Shown here: one piece after another, positions 8,625-18,230 of the stretch | How the letters are laid out: every line of letters begins with the position of its first letter | Numbering within the stretch: the first letter of the stretch is position 1 | Source of the DNA: Pantoea sp. Eser | GTDB taxonomy: Bacteria; Pseudomonadota; Gammaproteobacteria; Enterobacterales; Enterobacteriaceae | Assembly (NCBI GenBank): GCA_009830035.1 | Contig: SZZY01000010.1 | Location: forward strand, 1-64,000 | Length of the DNA: 64,000 nucleotides | Direction: 5' to 3' | The notes under the pieces: model-generated | The model's input: only the letters and a program-made list of their open reading frames with translations | Database searches by the model: none | Told to the model about the DNA's origin: nothing | Position numbers and translations under genes: made by a program

Positions 8625-8837
8625 TTACAGCGGGCTGAAGTTAGCTGCTGATGGACCTTTAGCGCCGTATTCAATAGTGAATTCGACCTGCTGACCTTCA
8701 TCCAGAGTTTTATAATCGCTACCCTGAATTGCAGAGAAATGTACGAATACATCTTTGCTGCCATTCTGAGGAGAGATAAAACCAAAACCTTTACCAGCGT
8801 CAAACCATTTTACTAAACCAATCATTTTATTAGACAT
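8625..8837 (-). CDS. CspA-family cold-shock RNA chaperone
   Basis: 70 residues, the usual length. [20 protein letters not shown] carries RNP1 (KGFGFI) and VFVHF is RNP2; the five-stranded OB fold is complete to ANFSPL. It binds single-stranded RNA and melts structure at low temperature. Which paralogue (CspC, CspE, CspG) cannot be told from sequence alone. The nearest 5' gene lies more than 1 kb away, leaving room for the long leader typical of cold-inducible csp genes. Confidence 0.93.
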   Translation of the reverse strand: MSNKMIGLVKWFDAGKGFGFISPQNGSKDVFVHFSAIQGSDYKTLDEGQQVEFTIEYGAKGPSAANFSPL

Positions 8838-9060
8838 CGATACTTCTTTAATTTATGAGCCACTAAGTGGCTAAGATGGACTGTCTTTCAGAGAGGTACT
8901 TAGTAGTACTAGGCACTTAGGAGGAGACTCAAGAAGAAGGGGTATCTTTTGATATCGCTTGCACTGAGGGCTGCTTTACTAAAGCTGCTTTTATAAGGTC
9001 TGTGTTCCAAACCGATGACGCTATTAAGCCACGCCTCACCGTTTTTATCAAACACTATTT
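8838..9060 (-). promoter_or_regulatory. Probable long 5' leader of the cold-shock gene
   Basis: Uninterrupted non-coding sequence upstream of the csp start. A small hairpin AGCCAC-tta-GTGGCT lies at about 8861-8875, close to the start codon. Cold-inducible csp mRNAs have structured leaders of about 160 nt; that this one works so is inference. Confidence 0.4.
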
Positions 9061-9096
9061 TAATTTAATTTAAACATCCAGACGTCTGGAGCGCTT

Positions 9097-9888
9097 TTAA
9101 TCGCAGCGGTATGTTTTTGATTCGGGGAAATTTCGCGCTTCGCCTGGTGACAAAATAAGGTGATATATCGGGAAAATAAATAACCCGGCGCGGGATAATG
9201 CCGGTTCAGGCTGCTGGCGTGCGGTGACGCTGAACACCAGCAGACCGGCAATCCCCAGCGACACGGTCAGCCCTCTCAGCCAGGCACCCATTGCGTTGGC
9301 AATGTTCAGCGCGGAGTGGTTCATTGCGGCCAATCAACAGACAGGTCAGCAACCCGATTGCACCAACAAAGGTGAACACCACATGCCAACAGAACAACTG
9401 CCCGATCCACGATCCCAGCGGTACGCCGATCAGGGTCGCCACCGTCAGCCCCAGCATCAGTGACGCCAGCGCGCGTCCACGGCGTTCGATCGGCACCAGC
9501 GAGGCGGCCACCAGTGACGCCACGCCAAAGTAAGCACCGTGCGGCAGACCGGTCAGAAAGCGCGCCACCAGCAGCCCGTGTAGCTGTCAGCCATGGCGCT
9601 GGCGACATTCCCTAGGCTGAACAGCGCCATCAGGATCAGCAGCAGCGACTTGCGCGCCATACGTGCGGCGAGGACGGCAATAACCGGCGCACCCACCACC
9701 ACACCCAGCGCATAGCTGGCGATGGCGTTACCCGCCTGCGGCTCAGTGATCGCTAATGAGCGTGAGACATCGGGCAGCAAGCCCATCACGATGAACTCGC
9801 CGGTGCAGATGCCAAAACCTCCCAGCGCCAGTAACGCCCAGCGGGCAAAGCCGGCAGCGTCGGTTTCACGATTATTTTTTAACAACAT
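9097..9888 (-). pseudogene. DHA1 MFS efflux transporter (AraJ/YdhP-like), frameshifts and deletion
   Basis: Starts MLLKNNRETDAAGFARWALLALG, with GICTGEFIVMGLLPDVSRSL and ALGVVVGAPVIAVLAARMAR, the first helices of AraJ/YdhP-type exporters. A frameshift near 9580 leads to ARFLTGLPHGAYFGVASLVA. After LLTCLLIGR (about 9345) the frame jumps to NHSALNIANAMGAWLRGL, normally far downstream, so about 150 residues of the central loop and helices 7-9 are missing. A CCTAGG lies in the FSLGNVA segment (9611-9616) as a silent Leu change. Confidence 0.8.
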
Positions 9889-10110
9889 ATTTTCCCAATG
9901 GATTGAACAGATAACGGAACCGCAGAGCCGACAACGGGCACCCCGTCGCCCGGTAAGCGCGGGCAGACTATAGAAAGGAAGAACTGGCTTAGCAACCCGA
10001 TAATGTGACACAGCGCACACTTAACCCGGCTATTAAACGCTGTTGCGGCCGCCACCGCGATCCACCCGCCGGTAAAATTCTGGCTGAGAGATGAGATCTG
10101 GTTCACACTT

Positions 10111-11135
10111 TTGTCAGCGGCAATGTTGCCATTGGGATTCGAATCAGGGAAACGCCGTAACGTGGACAGGACCCAACAACTCAGACATGACATGCGATTA
10201 GCACTCTGCTGCGTGCCCGCTATCCTGTTAATTTTTGGCATCGGCCTCGCAACCCAGCATCTCAGGGAAGCCAGCATGATGGCCAGCGGTGCGCTGCCGC
10301 TGGCGTTTGGTGCCAGTAAAACCTGGGAGGGATCGTCAGCAAAATTGCTGCTGGCGACGCTGCTCGGCCTCGGGCTGTGTGCATTTTTCGGTGCGCTGAC
10401 CGGTAGCCTGCTGCTGTTTATCAGTGGTTCAATGATGTTCGCCGCCTGCTATGGGGTGATCAGTGGCATTAACGGCACCGCCAGCCGGGCTGTGCTGGTA
10501 ATGCTCGGCGGTACGGTGCAGCTGATTCTGATTTGCCTGCTGGTGCGTAGCGGGGACTTCCGGCTGCAACCACTGACCCGCTTTACCTGGCGTAGCGCTA
10601 TCCGGCGGCTGAAACACGCCTCGCGGCCAAAAATACATCTGCGCTGGTCGGTGGTTTTTGCCGTCATCGCCATGGGTACAGCGCTGCTAACGGTTCATCA
10701 TTTTTCGCTGCAGAACGGCTATTGGACCGGCACGACCCTGCTGCTGTGCCTGCGCAGTCATTTTCGTGAGTCACTGCTGCGGGTGCCCGCCCGCACCCTT
10801 GGCACCCTCTCGGGTTGCCTGGCGGCAGGCATTCTCACCCACTATTTGCATCAGCCTGCCCTGTGCTGGCGGCTGCATTTATCCTGTCAGCCTATATCGC
10901 CTTCACGCTTTCTTACCGGCTGGCAAACGGCTCGTACTTTGTTTTTACCTTCTTCGTCACGCTGATGGTGGTACTGATGATTTCGCTTACCGGTCTGGTG
11001 CAGGGCAATGTGGCGGAGGATCGTCTGCTGGCAACCGCCATCGGCTTCGCGCTGGCCGCGATTCTGCTGACCCGACTGGCGGCAGCCGTGCAGGCGAAGC
11101 TGAGAGGAAACGCGGATTTCGAGACGCTCGACTGA
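10111..11135 (+). pseudogene. FUSC-family aromatic acid exporter-like protein, one frameshift
   Basis: Two joined frames. The first (to about 10855) holds hydrophobic helices with ASMMASGALPLAFGASKTWE and SLQNGYWTGTTLLLCLRSHF, the FUSC/ArAE signature where WTGxTLLLxLR marks the second membrane block. The second (10840-11135) continues AFILSAYIAFTLSYRLANGS to the end. One base change near 10855 would restore a protein of about 330 residues. FUSC proteins form efflux pumps for aromatic acids. It converges on the UbiD-type decarboxylase, a possible functional partner. Confidence 0.75.
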
Positions 11136-11137
11136 AA

Positions 11138-11168
11138 GTAACCCGCCGTCAGGCAGCGGCGGGTTACG
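11138..11168. terminator. Strong hairpin between convergent genes
   Basis: GTAACCCGCCG-tcaggcag-CGGCGGGTTAC lies between the FUSC stop and the ubiD-type stop. There is no clear T tract on either side, so it may act as a bidirectional transcription block or mRNA end stabiliser. Confidence 0.6.
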
Positions 11169-11180
11169 GCACGCGGTGAA

Positions 11181-12728
11181 TTATCGCGGGAACAATGACG
11201 GTGCCCACAGGCTGGGATCAACCTCAGCAAACCGGGCGCGAATGAAATGCGGTTTGAGTTTAAACGGCACGGTACAGTCAAAGATGGTTTTGGTGGTGGT
11301 TCCTTTATCGCTGATGCGCGGGTCGTAAAAAGGTTGCTGAGAAGGATCGAGCACATGCCCGGCCACGCCCGGTACGAACAGCGTATCCAGATCGCCGACA
11401 TAGCGAGTCTGCATCGCCCACATCACGTCATCGGTATCAAACAGATCGACATCCTCATCCACCAGAATCACATTCTTCAGTTCACGATAGACCGCCAGCG
11501 CGATCAGCGCTGCCTGGCGAGTCATGCCGTCATCACCGGCATTGCGCTTCGCCACCTGTAGCACCGCCAGAAACTTGCCGCCACCGGCACTGTGGGCATA
11601 GACGTTTTTAACCAGACCGGGCAGCGCATCTTCGCATTGCAGATAGATACTGGCCTCGGTGGGAATACCGGCCAGGCTGACATGTTCTTCGCCCGGCCCG
11701 ACCAGGGTCTGCAATATCGGCTGCCGGCGGGTGGTAATGGCTTTAACCTTGATTACCGGCAGCGAGGGATTGGCCTCGCCGGTGTAGCCCGGAAACTCCG
11801 GCATCGCTTTGCCGCTGTGGGTATGCTGATCTTCCTCCACCCTAACGCTTGGCAGGATCTCGCCTTCAATCACAATTTCGGCCCGAGCGATGGCGCGCTG
11901 ATTGATCGTCAGGCAGTCGACCAGTTCTACCGGCCGGCCGCGCAGTCCCCCGGCGACGCACAGTTCATTGAAGCCAAACGGCGTGGTAGGCGCTTCGAAC
12001 TCCGCACCGATGGTAATAGCCGGGTCCAGCCCCATATTGATTGATACCGGCAGCGCCTTGCCCGCCGCTTCAGCTTTTCGCCGGAACGCGTCAATGTGGC
12101 GGCCGGGCGCAAAGAAAATCGACAGCTCATCCTTACTCTGGACACATAAGCGGTGAATAGTGACGTCAGTGTTATTGCGGTCGTCCGGGTCGCTGCCCAG
12201 CACCAGTCCGAGACAGAAGTAAGGACCGGCATCTTCAGTGGTATTGGTTGGTGCAGGCAGAATCTTACGCAGATCAAAGTCAGGATCGTCGGCGCGATAG
12301 ACCACCTGCTGAGAGGGCGCATCTTTCTGCTCTACCTGCACCGGCGGGGTGACGTTACGTCGCGCCTGCGCCATCTGAATCCCCAGCTCCCGCGCCGGTG
12401 CGCCCAGCAGCGCGCTGACCCGTTCGCGGCTGGCCATCAGCCCCACCAGCACCCGTGCATCCGGAAAGCCTTTGATGTTATTAAAGGTCATTGCCGGGCC
12501 GATGCGGGTCGGACGCATAACCGTCCCACCGGCACCAATATAGCGATAGACGCCCGCCAGTTCGGCCATCGGGTCGACTTCGCGATCGGTTTCAATATAG
12601 TGACCCGGTAACGTTTGCAGCAACGCGATCGCCGAGCGCAAATCGTTAACCGGCGGTACCTGCCAACCTTGTGGATGCGGATCGCCAGGTTTGAATTCGT
12701 GAAAGGTAGTCGGGCGTTTTTGCGGCAT
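11181..12728 (-). CDS. UbiD-family prenylated-FMN decarboxylase
   Basis: Intact 515-residue protein. NTTEDAGPYFCLGLVLGSDP, the Asn/Asp-containing NNTDVTIHRLCVQS (metal and cofactor phosphate region in UbiD), PEFPGYTGEANPSLPVIKVK (the Glu-bearing active-site loop) and VDLFDTDDVMWAMQTRY are hallmarks of UbiD enzymes. Such enzymes reversibly decarboxylate aromatic or alpha,beta-unsaturated acids with prenylated FMN made by UbiX. It is about 20-30 residues longer than E. coli UbiD and resembles the gallate/protocatechuate decarboxylase branch more than ubiquinone UbiD; substrate unknown. The SRPBCC gene lies ten bases upstream in the same operon. One of few intact metabolic genes here. Confidence 0.85.
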   Translation of the reverse strand: MPQKRPTTFHEFKPGDPHPQGWQVPPVNDLRSAIALLQTLPGHYIETDREVDPMAELAGVYRYIGAGGTVMRPTRIGPAMTFNNIKGFPDARVLVGLMASRERVSALLGAPARELGIQMAQARRNVTPPVQVEQKDAPSQQVVYRADDPDFDLRKILPAPTNTTEDAGPYFCLGLVLGSDPDDRNNTDVTIHRLCVQSKDELSIFFAPGRHIDAFRRKAEAAGKALPVSINMGLDPAITIGAEFEAPTTPFGFNELCVAGGLRGRPVELVDCLTINQRAIARAEIVIEGEILPSVRVEEDQHTHSGKAMPEFPGYTGEANPSLPVIKVKAITTRRQPILQTLVGPGEEHVSLAGIPTEASIYLQCEDALPGLVKNVYAHSAGGGKFLAVLQVAKRNAGDDGMTRQAALIALAVYRELKNVILVDEDVDLFDTDDVMWAMQTRYVGDLDTLFVPGVAGHVLDPSQQPFYDPRISDKGTTTKTIFDCTVPFKLKPHFIRARFAEVDPSLWAPSLFPR

Positions 12729-12738
12729 GATTCACTCC

Positions 12739-13140
12739 TTATGGGGATTCAACCCAGCTTTTCAGATGCTGTAACACTTCACCCCAGCGGGTATTACAGA
12801 ACGGCAGATGCGGATCGCGATCGGACCAGCCACCGTGACTTAGCGCCACAATGGTTTGATCGGGTCCGAAATCGGCCAGCGTGATGCGCAGAGTTTTTCC
12901 CGCCGGGCTATCCGGCTCGTCAACCGAGACCTGCACCAGTTCCTCGTCCGGCACCAGTTTTTCGGTTCGCCAGCTGAGATGGGCGTGTGGATTGGGTCGC
13001 AGGGTCAGAATTTCGCCCGGTGCAATCGTTCCTTCAACCACACCCAGATGCCAACTGGCGAGTTGGGTGATATCGGTTAAGGCGGCATAGACCTGGCTGC
13101 GTGCAGCGGTGATTTTGATACCATGATGTAGAGTGATCAT
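12739..13140 (-). CDS. SRPBCC (START-like) domain protein
   Basis: 133 residues: MITLHHGIKITAARSQVYAA, LTDITQLASWHLGVVEG, SWRTEKLVPDEELVQVSVD and a C-terminal helix WGEVLQHLKSWVES, the AHSA1/polyketide-cyclase-type helix-grip fold. These proteins bind hydrophobic ligands. Its place immediately upstream of the UbiD-family decarboxylase suggests it handles the aromatic substrate or product, but this is inference. The start ATG at 13140 has no strong Shine-Dalgarno sequence. Confidence 0.8.
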   Translation of the reverse strand: MITLHHGIKITAARSQVYAALTDITQLASWHLGVVEGTIAPGEILTLRPNPHAHLSWRTEKLVPDEELVQVSVDEPDSPAGKTLRITLADFGPDQTIVALSHGGWSDRDPHLPFCNTRWGEVLQHLKSWVESP

Positions 13141-13199
13141 ATGAAATCCCCGAACAGCGTGTGAAAGCAGTCGCAGAAAGTATATGTGTCAATACGCAG

Positions 13200-13819
13200 T
13201 GCCGTTGGTCCTGTTTAGCCCTCTCCCGCTTCGCAGTGGTGTGAGACCCGACGCCACGCGGGCTGACAGGCCAAGTAAGGCTTGCGTCAGCAAAGTGGCG
13301 TCCCAGCGCCGAAGGGCTGGTATCACCGACCAGCTGCACCTCTTTTTCCAGCCGGTTATTCAGCCGACCAAATAACGCGTCGTTTTTACGGGTGAAACCG
13401 GGCAGGAAACAGGCGAAGAACAGCAGGATCGCCAGGCAGCCTGCGCCGGTCCAGAATTCAATCACCAGCAGCATCACCGCCGCAATAGTCGACGCGTTAT
13501 GTTGCTCATGTCGCTGTGCCACAATCACCGGCACCGCCAGTTCGGCATAAATACGAGCGAAGGTGCGGGTATCCACGCTGCGCCGTGCGGCACCGATCGC
13601 CCACATCACAAACACCATCACCGAATGCCACGCCTAGCCGGTAAAAATGGCATTGATGGCAAAACCGGCCTGCAGTGGATACAGCAGGTACATCATATTT
13701 TCAGCTAACACCAGCAGCAGCATCAGCTTTTGGCTGTGTCGGCGTCCGAGCCCCTTTTTAATGTCAGAATAGCGCTGCGCGCGGGCGGGTACCGGCAGCA
13801 GGAGTTTCGGGGAATGCAT
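13200..13819 (-). pseudogene. Polytopic membrane protein (ABC six-TM domain-like), TAG and deletion
   Basis: Minus strand starts MHSPKLLLPVPARAQRYSDI and has several hydrophobic stretches (LMLLLVLAENMMYLLYPL, AVMLLVIEFWTGAGCLAIL). IYAELAVPVIVAQRHEQHNAS resembles stand-alone ABC exporter membrane domains, and DALFGRLNNRLEKEVQLVGD follows. A TAG at 13634-13636 lies in CTAGG where Gln is likely. About 35 residues appear missing between ASTIAA and VMLLVI, and the C-terminus after GRHFA is frameshifted. The family call is moderate. Divergent TetR gene with palindromic operators lies upstream. Confidence 0.55.
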
Positions 13820-13845
13820 AGATTTATTTTCTTATAAGATGAGTC

Positions 13846-13877
13846 TTGAGCGGTTGAGCGGTTGAGCGGTTGCTCAA
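13846..13877. repeat. Three tandem copies of TTGAGCGG ending in a palindrome
   Basis: TTGAGCGG occurs at 13846, 13854 and 13862, followed by TTGCTCAAG. The last copy forms the imperfectly spaced palindrome TTGAGC-ggtt-GCTCAA (13862-13877). The array sits in the divergent promoter between the membrane protein and the TetR gene and shares its half-site with the second operator. Confidence 0.8.
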
Positions 13878-13894
13878 GAGCGAAAAGCAGTGTA

Positions 13895-13912
13895 TTTGAG
13901 CAACTGCTCAAA
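13895..13912. promoter_or_regulatory. Perfect 18-bp palindrome, probable TetR operator
   Basis: TTTGAGCA-ac-TGCTCAAA, 16 bases upstream of the TetR start codon. Same half-site (TTGAGC) as the tandem array 20 bases to the left. Typical size and place for autoregulation by a TetR protein. Confidence 0.75.
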
Positions 13913-13927
13913 GTCAACGAGAGAGCG

Positions 13928-14393
13928 ATGATGAAACAGTCGGCGGAAGCGCTAAGAATTAAAATCCTTGAGGGTGCAGTTGCGTTATTTATTGAGAAAG
14001 GCATCGGGAAAGTGACCACCCGGGAATTAACCGAATCCGTGGGTATTTCACGCAGCCACATCTTATCACTATTTCAGCAACTGGCAATCGCTGTGTCTGG
14101 CGGCACTTGAACGTTTCATGCATAACGAATTTGAGCACTTTTCCGCGCTGCTGACAGCCGTCCCGCAGCAGCAGCGCCTGGGGCTGTTGTTTGAAAGCTA
14201 TCTACCCAGCTCGCCCGACGCTGGCGGAAGAGATGACGGCAAAATGGCAGGGGCTGATGGAAAGTATCATCGGTGCTGAGGTCGAAAACGGCACGTGGCA
14301 CGCACCGCACGCCAGCTGAGTGCCATGCTCAATGGTTATGCCGATCTGCTGACCATCAATCCTTCCGCAGTCAAAGCCGGTGAGGCGGTGTAG
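13928..14393 (+). pseudogene. TetR-family regulator, frameshifted
   Basis: MMKQSAEALRIKILEGAVAL then FIEKGIGKVTTRELTESVGI is a complete TetR N-terminal HTH. In the next codons, where SHIYHYF-type recognition helix is expected, the frame shifts (about 14070): the continuation LERFMHNEFEHFSALLTAVP is in another frame, and a further shift occurs near 14200. The regulator likely controlled the divergent membrane protein through the two palindromes just upstream. Confidence 0.75.
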
Positions 14394-14909
14394 GATTAAA
14401 ACGATTTTGTCGGGCAGATGCGCAGATAGCCCTGGTTAACCGTTGCGGTTAACGCCAGTAAAATGGGTCTTTTTTTAATTAATTGTTAATAACAAGTTTA
14501 ATATTTTAACTAATTGACGGCCTGACTGCAATTATTTAATCAGGCTGACTAAGCGACAATAATGCAGGCTTTTCTTTTTTTAGCGGCGCTTTTTCGGATA
14601 GCGTTTTCCCGCCGAAACAGCTGTTTACACAACTGGTTATCCGTCATCTCAAGCCCATGAGACCGGGTAACGCCGTGTTTTTGCGTGCTTTATTAAAAGC
14701 CCCTGAACAGATCCTGGCTGATAAAAACGCTTATGAAGCAATCAAGTTGTTGATAACAATAGCAAATAATCCGTAAACCTCCGATAAAATTAATCATTGA
14801 GTCGGACCTTAAAAACCAATATATTGGCCGCGTTTTATCTTACAGCCATTACTTTTTTTATTCATTTATTCAACTGCGACGTTACACCCGTCCCGGTTGT
14901 AGGAGAGAT
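14394..14909 (+). promoter_or_regulatory. Long A+T-rich upstream region of dat-ddc
   Basis: About 515 bases without a gene. The A+T content is visibly higher than in the surroundings, with AATTAATTGTTAATAAC-type tracts (about 14476-14510) and TAAAATTAATCATTGAG (14782-14800). It should contain the dat promoter; I could not place an operator with confidence. The A+T-rich tracts suggest possible H-NS-type or Fur-like control, which is speculation. Confidence 0.4.
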
Positions 14910-16295
14910 ATGATGACGGATAAAGTCTGTATTGATAGTTTGAATGCGCAGACCTTAAACGGAAACAATGAAACCTATTTAGCCCGTCAGGCTGAATTTG
15001 AATCAAACGTTCGAAGTTACCCACGCAAATTGCCGTTCGCAATTGCGAAAGCACAAGGTGTCTGGATCACTGACGTCGAGAATAATCAATATCTTGATTG
15101 TCTTGCCGGTGCCGGAACGCTGGCATTGGGCCATAACCATCCGGACGTTCTGCAGAGTATTCAAAATGTCATTACCAGCGGCTTGCCGTTACATACACTC
15201 GATCTGACTACGCCGTTAAAAGATGAGTTCTCTGAGTACCTGCTCTCTTTACTGCCGGGCCAGGGCAAAGAGTATTGCCTGCAGTTCACCGGTCCGTCTG
15301 GCGCGGATGCGGTTGAAGCTGCCCTGAAACTGGCGAAAAAGCACACCGTCCGTTCCGGTATCATCAGCTTCTCGGGGAGTTATCACGGCATGACCCACGG
15401 CGCGCTTTCGGTGACCGGCAACCTGTCACCGAAAGAAGCGGTCGACGGCATGATGCCGGAAGTGCAGTTCATGCCGTATCCGCACCTCTATCGCTGCCCG
15501 CTGGGCCTTGGCGGTGAAGCGGGCGTGAAAGCGCTGAGCTACTACTTCGAAAACCTGATCAACGACGTTGAGAGCGGCGTGCGCAAACCTGCGGCGGTGA
15601 TCCTCGAAGCGGTTCAGGGTGAAGGCGGCGTTAACCCGGCGCCGGCGGAGTGGCTGCAGCGCATCCGTAAAGTCACCCAGGAACATGGCATTCTGCTGAT
15701 CCTCGATGAAGTGCAGGCTGGTTTTGCCCGCACCGGTAAGTTCTTCGCCTTTGAACACGCCGGTATTGAGCCGGACATCATAGTGATGTCCAAAGCGGTC
15801 GGCGGCGGTCTGCCACTGGCGGTGCTCGGCATTAAGAAACAGTTCGACGCCTGGTCTCCGGGTCATCACACCGGCACGTTCCGTGGCAACCAGTTGGCGA
15901 TGGCAACCGGCCTCACCACCCTGAAGCTGCTGAAAGACAATAACGTTGCTGACAAAGTCGCGGCACAGGGCGAGTGGCTGAAAGGCAAACTGCACGAACT
16001 GCAACAGCGTTATCCGGTGATCGGTAATGTGCGCGGCCTAGGCCTGATGATCGGTATCGAGATGGTGAAACCTGACGAAGCCGCCGATCACATGGGCAGC
16101 TTCCTGGCCGATGGCGAACTCTCGGCGCTGGTTCAGAAGAAATGTTTCGAAAACGGCCTGATTCTGGAGCGTGGCGGTCGTCACGGTAGCGTGCTGCGTC
16201 TGCTACCGTCTCTGCTGATCACCAATGCAGAACTGGACGTGTTTATGGATAAATTTGAAAACGCCCTGCTGTCAGCTGGCGTGAAACCAGTTTGA
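14910..16295 (+). CDS. dat: L-2,4-diaminobutyrate:2-oxoglutarate aminotransferase
   Basis: Intact 461-residue class III aminotransferase. PLP site features: [20 protein letters not shown] (phosphate loop about 126-144), [11 protein letters not shown] (158-168), D266 in [14 protein letters not shown] and catalytic K295 in [11 protein letters not shown]. It transfers the amino group from glutamate to aspartate semialdehyde to give 2,4-diaminobutyrate. Start ATG has AGGAGA seven bases before it. It forms an operon with ddc (15 bases apart), the two-step route to 1,3-diaminopropane. One silent CCTAGG (16037-16042) stands where CCTGGG is expected, so the gene also received this change type but without damage. 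Confidence 0.93.
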   Translation: MMTDKVCIDSLNAQTLNGNNETYLARQAEFESNVRSYPRKLPFAIAKAQGVWITDVENNQYLDCLAGAGTLALGHNHPDVLQSIQNVITSGLPLHTLDLTTPLKDEFSEYLLSLLPGQGKEYCLQFTGPSGADAVEAALKLAKKHTVRSGIISFSGSYHGMTHGALSVTGNLSPKEAVDGMMPEVQFMPYPHLYRCPLGLGGEAGVKALSYYFENLINDVESGVRKPAAVILEAVQGEGGVNPAPAEWLQRIRKVTQEHGILLILDEVQAGFARTGKFFAFEHAGIEPDIIVMSKAVGGGLPLAVLGIKKQFDAWSPGHHTGTFRGNQLAMATGLTTLKLLKDNNVADKVAAQGEWLKGKLHELQQRYPVIGNVRGLGLMIGIEMVKPDEAADHMGSFLADGELSALVQKKCFENGLILERGGRHGSVLRLLPSLLITNAELDVFMDKFENALLSAGVKPV

Positions 16296-16309
16296 GTGGA
16301 GTGAATGCA

Positions 16310-17776
16310 ATGTCCCGGTTAAACCCGATTCTGGCGGCCTCAGAACAGAGCACCGAGGCCTACCAGCAGGCGATTGCCCAGAGTAGCGCGGCTGTCGTTA
16401 AGTGGCTGGAACAACCTGAGATGTATCAGGGCAAAACCGTCGCTGAGCTGCGTGAACGTATTACGCTGGACTTCAATCCTCAGGGCCTGGGCAACCAGGC
16501 CGCGATTGAGCGCGCCATCGAATACTTCCTGAAAGACAGCCTGTCAGTGCATCACCCACAGTGTGTGGCGCACCTGCATTGCCCAAGCCTGGTGATCAGC
16601 CAGGCGGCAGAAGTGTTGATCAACGCCACTAACCAGAGCATGGATTCGTGGGATCAGGCACCTTCCGCCACCATCATTGAGATGAAGCTGATTGAATGGC
16701 TGCGCACTCAGGTGGGTTACCAGCCAGGCGACGCTGGCGTGTTCACCAGCGGCGGCACCCAGAGCAACCTGATGGGTCTGATGCTGGCGAGTGATGCCTG
16801 GTTTGCCCGTCAGGGACATTCAGTGCAGAAGGATGGCCTGACCGGCGATCTGAAAAAGATCAAAGTCTTCTGCTCTGAAAACGCGCACTTCTCGGTACAG
16901 AAGAATATGGCGCTGCTGGGCCTCGGCTATCAGTCGGTGACGCTGGTCAAAACCGATCGCTTCGCCCGCATGGATCTGGACGACTTGCGTCACAAGCTGG
17001 CCCAGGCTCAGGCCAATGGTGAGCAGGTACTGGCCATTGTCGCGACCGCCGGCACCACCGATGCCGGTGCTATCGATCCGCTGCACGAGATCGCAACGCT
17101 GGCGGCGGAACAGCAGATCTGGGTTCACGTCGATGCGGCCTGGGGCGGTGCGTTGCTGCTGTCCGAGCAGTATCGCGACTATCTGGATGGGATCGAGCTG
17201 GTGGACTCCATCACACTCGACTTCCACAAGCAGTTCTTCCAGACCATCAGCTGTGGTGCCTTCCTGCTGAAAGAGGCGCGTCACTATGAGCTGATGCGTT
17301 ATCAGGCGGCCTACCTGAACTCTGAGTTCGATGAAGCGCAGGGCGTGCCGAATCTGGTTTCGAAGTCGCTGCAGACCACCCGTCGTTTTGATGCACTGAA
17401 GCTGTGGATGGGCCTTGAAGCACTGGGTCAGAAACAGTATGCCGCGATTATCGATCACGGCGTGACGCTGGCGCAGCTGGTTGCTCAGTACATTGAGCAG
17501 CAGGCCGCGCTGGAACTGGTGATGCAGCCGCAGCTGGCGAGCGTGCTGTTCCGCTATCGCCCGGCCCATCTGGCGCACCTTAGCGACGCGGATATCGCGC
17601 TGCTGAATCAGCGTATCGGTGATGCCCTGCTGGAGTCAGGCCGCGCCAACGTCGGCGTCACCGAATTCAACGGCGTTACCTGTCTGAAAATGACGCTGCT
17701 TAATCCGACCGTTACGCTGGAAGACATTCAGATCCTGCTGACGCTGGTGGAAACCACCGCACAGCAGCTGGTATAA
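16310..17776 (+). CDS. ddc: L-2,4-diaminobutyrate decarboxylase
   Basis: Intact group II PLP decarboxylase, 488 residues from the ATG at 16310, chosen for GGAG six bases upstream; an in-frame TTG at 16292 overlaps dat and is less likely. VFTSGGTQSNLMGLMLA (PLP phosphate region), HVDAAWGGALLLS with the cofactor-binding Asp, and K307 in LDFHKQFFQTISCGAF are all present. It converts 2,4-diaminobutyrate to 1,3-diaminopropane, a polyamine needed for biofilm or siderophore synthesis in some bacteria. It ends before a clear terminator, so dat-ddc is a complete two-gene operon. Confidence 0.93.
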   Translation: MSRLNPILAASEQSTEAYQQAIAQSSAAVVKWLEQPEMYQGKTVAELRERITLDFNPQGLGNQAAIERAIEYFLKDSLSVHHPQCVAHLHCPSLVISQAAEVLINATNQSMDSWDQAPSATIIEMKLIEWLRTQVGYQPGDAGVFTSGGTQSNLMGLMLASDAWFARQGHSVQKDGLTGDLKKIKVFCSENAHFSVQKNMALLGLGYQSVTLVKTDRFARMDLDDLRHKLAQAQANGEQVLAIVATAGTTDAGAIDPLHEIATLAAEQQIWVHVDAAWGGALLLSEQYRDYLDGIELVDSITLDFHKQFFQTISCGAFLLKEARHYELMRYQAAYLNSEFDEAQGVPNLVSKSLQTTRRFDALKLWMGLEALGQKQYAAIIDHGVTLAQLVAQYIEQQAALELVMQPQLASVLFRYRPAHLAHLSDADIALLNQRIGDALLESGRANVGVTEFNGVTCLKMTLLNPTVTLEDIQILLTLVETTAQQLV

Positions 17777-17788
17777 GTTACCGGTTGT

Positions 17789-17817
17789 TAAAAAGGCTCC
17801 CACGGGAGCTTTTTTTA
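17789..17817 (+). terminator. Rho-independent terminator of dat-ddc
   Basis: AAAAAGGCTCCC-ac-GGGAGCTTTTTTT: six-pair G+C stem followed by seven T, 15 bases after the ddc stop. Confidence 0.9.
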
Positions 17818-17834
17818 TGCCTGCAACAGCCGGT

Positions 17835-18230
17835 TTAGCGCGATGGCGGCTCATCCAGCAGCCGCAGATGGTCATCTTTGTTGAGGGTCATCAGCGCCAC
17901 AATGCTGATCAGCGCGGTAATCATCACGTACTAGGCAGGAATATACAGATTACCGGTCTGCCTGATTAAGCCGGTGATAATCAGCCCGGCACAGCCGGAG
18001 AAGACCGCGTTAGAGAGCGAATAGGCCAGCCCCAGCCCGGTATACCGCACGCGGGTAGGAAACATCTCCGCCAGCATGGCCGGTCCCGGTCCGGCCAACA
18101 GTCCGACAATCCCGCCAGCAATAAACACCACCAGCGCCTTCAGCCCCAGACCACTGCTTTCCGCCTGCAGCACATTAAGCAGCGGCAGCGCCAGCAGCAA
18201 CAGCAGTACCGCCGCCAGCACCGATAAAGA
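17835..18230 (-). pseudogene. MHS-type MFS transporter, C-terminal third, fused to mqo
   Basis: [59 protein letters not shown] and NLYIPA-stop-YVMITALISI give helices 8-12 of a metabolite:H+ symporter (ProP/citrate type). A TAG at 17931-17933 sits in CCTAG, most likely former Trp (PAWYVM). The N-terminal two thirds are missing; in the same region (18200-18240) the reading frame of mqo begins, so a deletion joined the two genes at about GGTGCTGGCGGCGG. Confidence 0.8.

Noticed and set aside
10125..10150. tRNA T-arm-like GATTCGAATC
   Set aside because: No acceptor or anticodon stem around it; chance palindrome in the FUSC gene's leader.
13846..13877. CRISPR-like repeat
   Set aside because: Only three immediately adjacent octamers, no spacers; better explained as duplicated operator half-sites.
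15426..16004. 192-residue minus-strand open frame inside dat
   Set aside because: Antisense shadow of the intact aminotransferase.
16820..17578. 252-residue minus-strand open frame inside ddc
   Set aside because: Antisense shadow of an intact, strongly recognised decarboxylase; no family similarity and no ribosome binding site.
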